Assembly (NCBI RefSeq): GCF_050003625.1
Contig: NC_134397.1
Location: 198,359,063-198,423,062 of the forward strand
From: Haematobia irritans
Taxonomy: Eukaryota; Arthropoda; Insecta; Diptera; Muscidae
Reading direction: 5' to 3'
DNA: 64,000 bases
Position 1 is the first letter of the stretch, and each line of letters begins with the position of its first letter. This document shows, piece after piece, positions 58,037 through 64,000 of this stretch. The translations under genes and the position numbers were made by a program. Below the pieces are notes generated by a model that saw only the letters and a program-made list of their open reading frames with translations, searched no databases and was not told where the DNA came from.

Positions 58037-58690
58037 TGAAATAAAATTTTGACAAAATTTTCTATAGAAATAAAATTTTGACAAAATCTTCTAGAGAAAT
58101 AAAATTTTGACAAACTTTTCTATAAAAATAAATTTTTGACAAAAATTTCTATAGAGAAAAAACTTGACAAAATTTTCTATAGAAATAAAATGTTGATAAA
58201 ATTTTCCATAGAAATAACACTTTGACAAAATGTTCTATAAAAATAAAATTTTGACAAATTTTTCTACAGAAATAAAATTTCGACATTTTGTACAGAAATA
58301 AAAAGTTTTTTCTATAGAAATAAAATTTTGACAAAATTTTCTATAGAAATAAAATTTTGACAAAATTTTCTATAGAAATAAAATTTTGACAAAATTTTCT
58401 ATAGAAATAAAATTTTGACAAAATTTTCTATAGAAATAAAATTTTGACAAAATTTTCTATAGATATAAAATTTTGACAAAATTTTCTATAGAAATAAAAT
58501 TTTGACAAAATTTTCTATAGAAATAAAATTTTGACAAAATTTTGTGTAGAAATAAAATTTTGACAAAACTTTTTATAGAAATAACATGTTGCCAAAAATT
58601 TTCTATAGAAATGAAATTTTGAGTAAATTTTCTATAGAAATAAAATTTTGGCAAAATATTCTCTAGAAATAGAATTTTGAGAAAATGTTC
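58037..58690 (+). repeat. 29-bp satellite array (continuation)
   Basis: Near-perfect units at 58320-58540. Same orientation as the part before the foldback. Confidence 0.9.
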
Positions 58691-58699
58691 TATACCACA

Positions 58700-58836
58700 C
58701 CCACACAGACTAAAAATACACTTTTTCATATTTTTCTGTGTAAAAAATATATGTTTAGAACTCAAATTTTTAGCACATTGTTTTTAAGTGCAAGCATATA
58801 ATGTTTATAAACTAGTATAACATTTTTGGACATATA
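58700..58836. mobile_element. ACATATGTT-type MITE fragment
   Basis: TTTTTCATATTTTTCTGTGT and AAAAAATATATGTTTAGAAC resemble the end of the 40.8-42.6 kb element. It is cut by mariner copy 5. Confidence 0.4.
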
Positions 58837-58903
58837 AAAGGTTGGCTGATAAGTCCCCGGTCTAACAAAGAAAAACACATTTTTTGGTCAAAATACGTGT
58901 TTA

Positions 58904-60447
58904 TTATTCAACATAGTTCGCTTCAAGAGCGATACAACAATTATAACGACTTACCAATTTTTTGATACCATTTTGGTAGTACTCCTTCGGTTTTGCCTCA
59001 AAATAGGCTTCAGTTTCGGAGATCACCTCTTCATTGCAGCCAAATTTTTTCCCTGCGAGCATCCTTTTGAGGTCTGAGAACAAGAAAAAGTCACTGGGGC
59101 CAGATCTGGAGGATACGGTGGGTGGGGAAGCAATTCGAAGCTCAATTCATGAATTTTTGCCATCACCCAGAAAAAAGGGGCTCTAATGCCAACTGAAGTT
59201 TATTTTAATGAAGACTAGTTGAGTTTAGTTAAATTTTTCTCAATATGAGCAAATGTTCCTTATTTGAATAATTTTTTGCTAACTTTAATGACGTGAACTG
59301 AAAATAAGAAAAAAAGTTGTATACAAATATAGTGCACAATTTTACTAAAAAACAAAATAGTTCATATTTTCCTAAAATGGCAGAAGTTTGCTTAAATTGA
59401 GTTCATAAGTCTCTCAAATGAGTACATTTTACTAAAATTTTACCAGCCATGAACTTCGTATAGCGCTAAAGACATTTTAACAATTTTTAAATCCAATTTT
59501 TTCTTTCAACATATGAAATTTTCTTAAACACCAGCAAAAAATCAATTATTTTTAATAAATTTTCTTCAATTTGACAAATATTATAAACTTATTTGTAACA
59601 TGTTGCAATTAGAAAACTATTTTAGTTAAAATTTTCTAAAATAAACATACATTTTCTTCCACGGTGGGTTCACTTTTTTTTTGTGTGATCGTTCTCAATG
59701 ACTTGTGGCACGGTAAGTTGTCTTGGTGGAACAGCACTTTTTTCTTCTTCATATGGGGCCGTTTTGCCGCGATTTCGACCTTCAAACGCTCCAATAACGC
59801 CAAAACGCCCTTCTCAAGATAATCGATAAAAATTATTCCATGTGCATCCCAAAAAACAGAGACCATTACTTTGTCAGCGGACTTTTGAGTCTTTCCACGC
59901 TTCGGAGACTGTTCACCGGTCGCTGTCCACTCAACCGACTGTCGATTGGACTCAGGAGTGTAGTGATGGAGCCATGTTTCATCCATTGTCACATATCGAC
60001 GGAAAAACTCGGGTGTATTACGAGTTAAAAGCTACAAACACCGCTCAGAATCATCAACACGTTGTTGTTTTTGGTCAAATGTAAGCTGGCGCGGCACCCA
60101 TTTTGCACAGAGCTTCCGCATATCCAAATATTGACCCATGATATGACCAACACGTTCCTTTGATATCTTTAAGGCCTCTGCTATCTCCCTCAACTTCATT
60201 TTACGGTCATTCAAAATCATTTTGTGGGTTTTTTTTATGTTTTCGTCGGTAACCACCTCTTTTGGGCGTCCACTGCGTTCACTGTCCTCCGTGCTCATTT
60301 CACCACGCTTGAATTTTGCATACAAATAAATTATTGTTGATTTCCCTGGGGCGGAAACTCATTATCAAGCCAAGTTTTTGCTTCCACCGTATTTTGTCCC
60401 TTCAGAAAACAGTATTTTATCAAAACACGAAATTCCTTTATTTCCAT
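58904..60447 (-). pseudogene. mariner transposase pseudogene, copy 5
   Basis: The minus-strand ATG at 60447 gives MEIKEFRVLIKYCFLKGQNT. A deletion in the WLDNEFP-S-PGK region shifts the frame. The next frame (60325-60032) covers EMSTEDSERSGRPKEVVTDE and the helix-turn-helix. The frame 59992-59700 holds TMDETWLHHYTPESNRQSVE, WDAHGIIFIDYLEKG and HQDNLPCHKSLRT (A to L next to the second catalytic aspartate). An internal deletion has removed KTINSD-Y-M-equivalent residues (59812). The MITE then breaks the frame, and the C-terminal part resumes to 58904, with PSD kept in part. Clearly inactive. Confidence 0.87.
59165..59687. mobile_element. MITE inserted in mariner copy 5
   Basis: The left end ACCCAGAAAAAAGG and right end GGGTTCACTTTTTTTTGTGTG-like sequence belong to the 26.35-kb family. 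ATC occurs on both sides (59162-59164, 59688-59690), and removing the insert restores GCCATCGTTCTCAATG of the transposase. Confidence 0.75.
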
Positions 60448-60614
60448 TTTTTTTTCACAATAAGAAAAGTTGCTTCACAAAAGACGCTCTATCTCACAAA
60501 TTAATTGACTTACAGACGTCAAATTTTGACACGAATCATTTGAAGGGTGGTCCTATATAAAAATAATATGCATTTAATACTAGCGACGCCATCTAAGTGT
60601 CAGACCGGGGACTG

Positions 60615-60706
60615 TTAAACTTGTTAAAGAACTTCTTTGGGAGGACATTTTTGGATGTGCTTTTAAAGTTGTGCCTTTAGAAGAACTTCCAATTTTTTTT
60701 GCTGGG
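60615..60706. mobile_element. CCCAGC-family MITE end fragment
   Basis: AAAGTTGTGCCTTTAGAAGA then AATTTTTTTTGCTGGG. It abuts mariner copy 5. Confidence 0.65.
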
Positions 60707-60855
60707 ATATTAAGTTTGGGACATAACATTTTTTTAAATATATTATACCTCTGGATGCAAACATATATTAATTTGGAAATTTCGTACAAACATATGTAAT
60801 AATTCGAAATAATATAATAATTCGATGTAACATATTTTTTTGAGTGTATCAATAT
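60707..60855. mobile_element. ACATATGTT-type MITE fragment
   Basis: TTAAATATATTATACCTCTG, CAAACATATATTAATTTGG and TAACATATTTTTTTGAGTG resemble the 40.8-kb element. Confidence 0.45.
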
Positions 60856-62616
60856 AAAAAAAAAACGTTTTCGACTACCCATTAATTCAGATTAAATGTA
60901 ACATTAAAAATAAAATATGTTTGGAGAACCCAAAGTGTTCAGCAAATTGGGCTGACGCCCCTCGTTAAATAATCTCTCTGAAACAGGTAATTCATCCTCC
61001 CAAGTTGTATTTTTACCATACGGAGTTGTATTGCCATACACCCAATCGAATGTTATTAGCAGCCAATATCTGCAAAGTGTACGAAGAAATATCCAGCAGC
61101 AGCAACAGTAGTAGTACAACAAATACACTCCCATTATCAATTGCCACCAACTCTATTGAGTGTCCTGTATAGGTGGTCCGCCGCCGCCACCACCATTACC
61201 ACCACAAGGTCTATATCTAATCAAGTTAATCATTGCGATAATAAAGTTGATGATCATCATTATTGTGATTGGTCTCATGATAAACATTATGATCACAGTC
61301 TACCAACAAAAACAAAAAATTGTAGTTGATCTTAGCCAGACATACGAGTACTACATATCCACCATACTCAAACCCCTCCCGAAGCCCCATCCTCACCACT
61401 TTTATAAAACTAACATAGCTCTATTAACAACAAAACTCTAACACAAATGATAAACGTACGAATCACCACAGTGTACGAGGAACAGTACGGAACAAATGAG
61501 AAAATGTTAACGTTTTAAGCCTACAGACAGACAGACTCGTAACAAGATCGTTGCGGATCAAATATCAAATTTTATTAGTTGTTCGATCGATCCAGCGACC
61601 GACCGACGGATCGATCTATCGATCGATGGTAGTATCATCAATTGACCATATGTTTTGGTTGCTCGTTAGCTGGTTCACCCGGGCGGTCGCTTGTTTTGAC
61701 TGGCCGATAACTTCCAATTTCCAGCAACAAATCTGTTGCATTGATCTCACAACGTCATGCACGAAAGAGTAAACAAACATTTGTAAAAGTTCCCTTTGAA
61801 AGACTCTCTCTCTCTCCCAGTGTAGACAAAAACAGTGTTGCCAATTAGATGAGTTTTGTCAACTTAAACTTAAAAAAGAAAAAGACACTGTGTTGTTAGT
61901 GGAATTTGTGTGACTGTCGTTATAGTTAACATAGGGTGATTTCTTATCATTATCGAGAAAAGATACCAGCAGTTTTCAGTTTGATAAGATAAACTATATA
62001 CTATTTGGCCAAAAGTTAAAATGTTGTGACAAAACTTCGCAAAATTTAGTACTGCTTCTACTATGTTGACTTTTGCAAAATCATAAAAAGCAGCTAATGT
62101 TAGAAAATTCTCTTTTCAATAGAAGTTGACTTTTTAACGAGCAAATTTGTTCGCCATGGACATGAACAAATGGTAATCATTTGGTGTCGGGTTAGGTTTT
62201 AAGGTGGATGCATAAGAAACTACCAACTCAATTACTCTGCTGTTGGCGTTTGGACCAAAGACAATAGGAAATTGGCTACTGAGGAGATCAAACCATTTAC
62301 CGTGTTAGTTTCATACTCGAACCAAACGCTTATACGACATGTATTGACATAGCATTAAAATGCAAATAAAAAGAAATTAAGTGCACGAAATAAATTTCCT
62401 TAAACGGGGATAATGAAATTTTTTTGTTGTTGCCTAAAATTTAACATTGTTTCATTAAGAAAATTAAGTTTTTCATTTAAAAAATAAAACCGAAAAACAA
62501 ATAAAAAAATTACAAACATGTATGGAACTAACATAGTAAATGCAACATTTGGTATGACGCAAGCCAATTTCCTAGAGTTTATTGTCTTTGGTTTGGACGA
62601 CTTTGCATCCTTCAGT
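60856..62616. other. Low-repeat sequence, no gene recognised
   Basis: Contains CAGCAGCAGCAACAG near 61095, CCGCCGCCGCCACCACC near 61180 and a GATC/GACC-rich stretch at 61583-61630. The 93-codon frame at 61160 is driven by the CCG/CCA run. It may be regulatory DNA or an untranslated leader; not demonstrable here. Confidence 0.4.
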
Positions 62617-62968
62617 CCCACCGTGGTGCAATGGTTAGCATGCCCGTCTTGCATACACAAGGTCGTGGGTTCGATTCCTGCTACGACCGAACACCAAAAA
62701 GTTTTTCAGCGGTGGATTATCCCACCTCAGTAATGCTGGTGACATTTCTGAGGGTTTCAAAGCTTCTCTAAGTGGTTTCACTGGAATGTGGAACGCCGTT
62801 CGGACTCGGCTATAAAAAGAAGGTCCCTTGTCATTGAGCTTAACATGGAATCGGGCAGCATTCAGTGATAAGAGAGAAGTTCACCACTGTGGTATCACAA
62901 TGGACTGAATAGTCTAAGTGAGCCTGATACATCGGGCTGCCACATAACCTAACCTAACTAACCTATCC
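62617..62968 (+). mobile_element. tRNA-derived SINE, copy 3
   Basis: CCCACCGTGGTGCAATGGTT, B box GGTTCGATTCC, body TTTTCAGCGGTGGATTATCC and TTGAGCTTAACATGGAATCG, tail AACCTAACCTAACTAACCT. It is very close to copy 2. Confidence 0.88.
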
Positions 62969-63552
62969 TTCAGTCCCCTTAAGGAAGGTTTAGCCTTAAG
63001 GAGCAGTTCATAGGGGATAATTCCCTGGAAATCCCATCAAACACACAGCAAAACTTCCCAGGCCTTCAATATCGGCATGGCTACTGTGTATGCTGGCTCA
63101 CCGGCCACGACCTTGGCGTTGTCGTAAGTGATGGATTTTTCAGCACCAGCCCTTCTAGAAATGAGTCGATTTTCTTGCGATTCAAAAGCAATTCAGAGAT
63201 GGAAAATCGGTCCAAGGAGATGGAAATTCATTACGTGGTGTGGCACCCATACATCGAGCTTCTTTTCGTATACAGCCTTATTTAAATGGTTCCAAACAAT
63301 TTGTTGCAAACATTAGCTCCTCAGTGATTACAGGGTATCTCGTACCATTGTTCGTTACCGTAAAACTGGCTGTGTTCATCGCGTCCAAAATGAAAGAAAA
63401 GAAAACGGCAATAACACTAGAACTGATCCTGAATTTGAAGCCTAGAGAGGCAACTTACTATCCCGATGCGATGCGGAGATGGAAATTTGGTTCATGTAGA
63501 TGGAAATTCATTACGTCGAGTGGCACCCATACATCGTGCTTCTTTCGTATAA
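62969..63552 (+). other. Unrecognised, possibly degraded coding repeat
   Basis: The base composition is more balanced than its surroundings. A ~76-base motif is present twice (63197-63272 and 63477-63551), beginning AGATGGAAAATCGG and AGATGGAAATTTGG and ending with TTCGTATA. Frames over it read RWKIGPRRWKFITWCGTHTS and RWKFGSCRWKFITSSGTHTS. Between them a frame gives LVPLFVTVKLAVFIASKMKE. I do not recognise a family. Confidence 0.4.
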
Positions 63553-64000
63553 AGGGTGATACGGTCAAAATTTGGTCAATATAAACTTGCGTATTTCTTT
63601 CAATTTTGCATTTAAAAAACCTGAACACCCCTCATTTTGAAGGTGTGTGTGTGTGTGTGTAGAATGTTGCTCCTATTTTGATTTTGGAATGCACTCTTCA
63701 GTGGTCAAAATGCCGTCCAAGCAAGAAGAGCAGCGTATCAAAATTTTGATCGCGCATCGCGAAAATCCGAGCTACTCGCACGCAAAGCTGGCAAAATCGC
63801 TAAAAGTTGCCAAATCAACCGTTACAAATGTAATTAAAGTGTTTGGGGAACGTTTGTCGACAGCCAGGAAGTCTGGATCGGGGGGAAATCGAAAACCGAA
63901 AGCCGCTGAGACGACAAAGAGAGTTGCCGGTAGTTTCAAGCGAAACCCTAACCTCTCTCTCCGAGATGCCGCAAATATCGTCTACAACCGTGCATCGAGC
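63553..64000 (+). mobile_element. Tc1/mariner-type element, left end (runs off window)
   Basis: It starts with GGGTGATACGGTCAAAATTT, followed by an untranslated part with a GT run at 63643-63660 and the start of a transposase at 63710. Confidence 0.7.
63710..64000 (+). CDS. Tc1/mariner-superfamily transposase, N-terminal part (partial)
   Basis: The ATG at 63710 opens 97 codons without a stop to the window edge, starting MPSKQEEQRIKILIAHRENP. Residues 20-45 (SYSHAKLAKSLKVAKSTVTN) fit a paired-type helix-turn-helix; a basic linker GGNRKPKAAETTKR follows, then a second helical region (NPNLSLRDAANIV). This is the bipartite DNA-binding domain that binds the inverted repeats in Tc1/mariner transposases. 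The catalytic domain lies beyond the window. GC-richer and undamaged so far, it looks younger than the mariner copies. ATG chosen as the first in frame, 157 bases inside the element end. Superfamily is clear; the exact family is not. Confidence 0.8.
   Translation, partial: MPSKQEEQRIKILIAHRENPSYSHAKLAKSLKVAKSTVTNVIKVFGERLSTARKSGSGGNRKPKAAETTKRVAGSFKRNPNLSLRDAANIVYNRASS

Larger units (their letters stand above)
58837..60614 (-). mobile_element. mariner, Himar1-like, copy 5 (interrupted)
   Basis: It begins AAAGGTTGGCTGATAAGTCC after TA (58835-58836). The other end reads GTCAGACCGGGGACT followed by GTTA; the 13 bases expected in between are missing. A 523-bp MITE lies at 59165-59687. Confidence 0.88.

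Noticed and set aside
61160..61441. ORF with proline run and hydrophobic stretch
   Set aside because: Driven by a CCG/CCA microsatellite and AT-rich sequence; no conserved start or domain.

Overview
This window looks like nuclear DNA of a calyptrate (probably muscid) fly. It is AT-rich and repeat-laden, with no bacterial-style gene packing. It holds five damaged mariner copies of the irritans (Himar1-like) type, many DINE-1/mini-me-like elements carrying the dipteran GTCY microsatellite and terminal GGGTATAAAA motif, tRNA-derived SINEs and a 29-bp AT-rich satellite. Species cannot be fixed from sequence alone; Haematobia or Stomoxys relatives are reasonable guesses.

The one host gene I recognise is a polycistronic small-ORF gene of the tarsal-less/polished-rice/mille-pattes (tal/pri/mlpt) family at 45472-46196 on the + strand. 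It has three peptides of 11, 10 and 11 residues and a 47-residue ORF carrying two motifs. Every peptide carries LDPTG(Q/T)Y. A 46-codon ORF at 46365-46505 sits where Drosophila has tal ORF-B. No intron is evident. In Drosophila these peptides trigger Ubr3/proteasome trimming of the Shavenbaby (Ovo) factor. The gene lies in a mostly low-repeat stretch (about 44.1-47.8 kb), bordered upstream by three tandem copies of a ~470-bp unit, two of them split by independent transposon insertions.

Layout: 1.4-3.3 kb, family-1 DINE-like element; 4.0-7.5 kb and 9.7-13.2 kb, 29-bp satellite arrays in opposite orientation; 14.9-19.2 kb, nested elements (Tc1/mariner relic, family-3 and family-2 DINE-like elements, hAT-like and piggyBac-like MITEs, an AT-rich foldback); 20.4-21.2 kb, 5'-truncated Penelope-like element with inverted terminal repeats; 21.2-24.5 kb, satellite; 25.9-31 kb, SINE, two tandem family-2 elements and mariner copy 1; 32.5-40.6 kb, MITEs, mariners 2 and 3, family-3 and family-1 elements; 40.7-47.8 kb, tal/pri and its flanks; 47.8-54.4 kb, MITEs, SINE, family-2 and family-3 elements, mariner 4; 55.3-58.7 kb, satellite split by a long palindrome; 58.8-60.6 kb, mariner 5; 62.6 kb, SINE; 63.55 kb to the edge, an open Tc1/mariner transposase start.

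Three points stand out. The central repeats of three diverged DINE-like families all keep a 153-bp period. The 29-bp satellite unit occurs inside family-2 elements, suggesting that such elements seeded the long arrays. The Penelope terminal repeats carry hammerhead-ribozyme-like cores.
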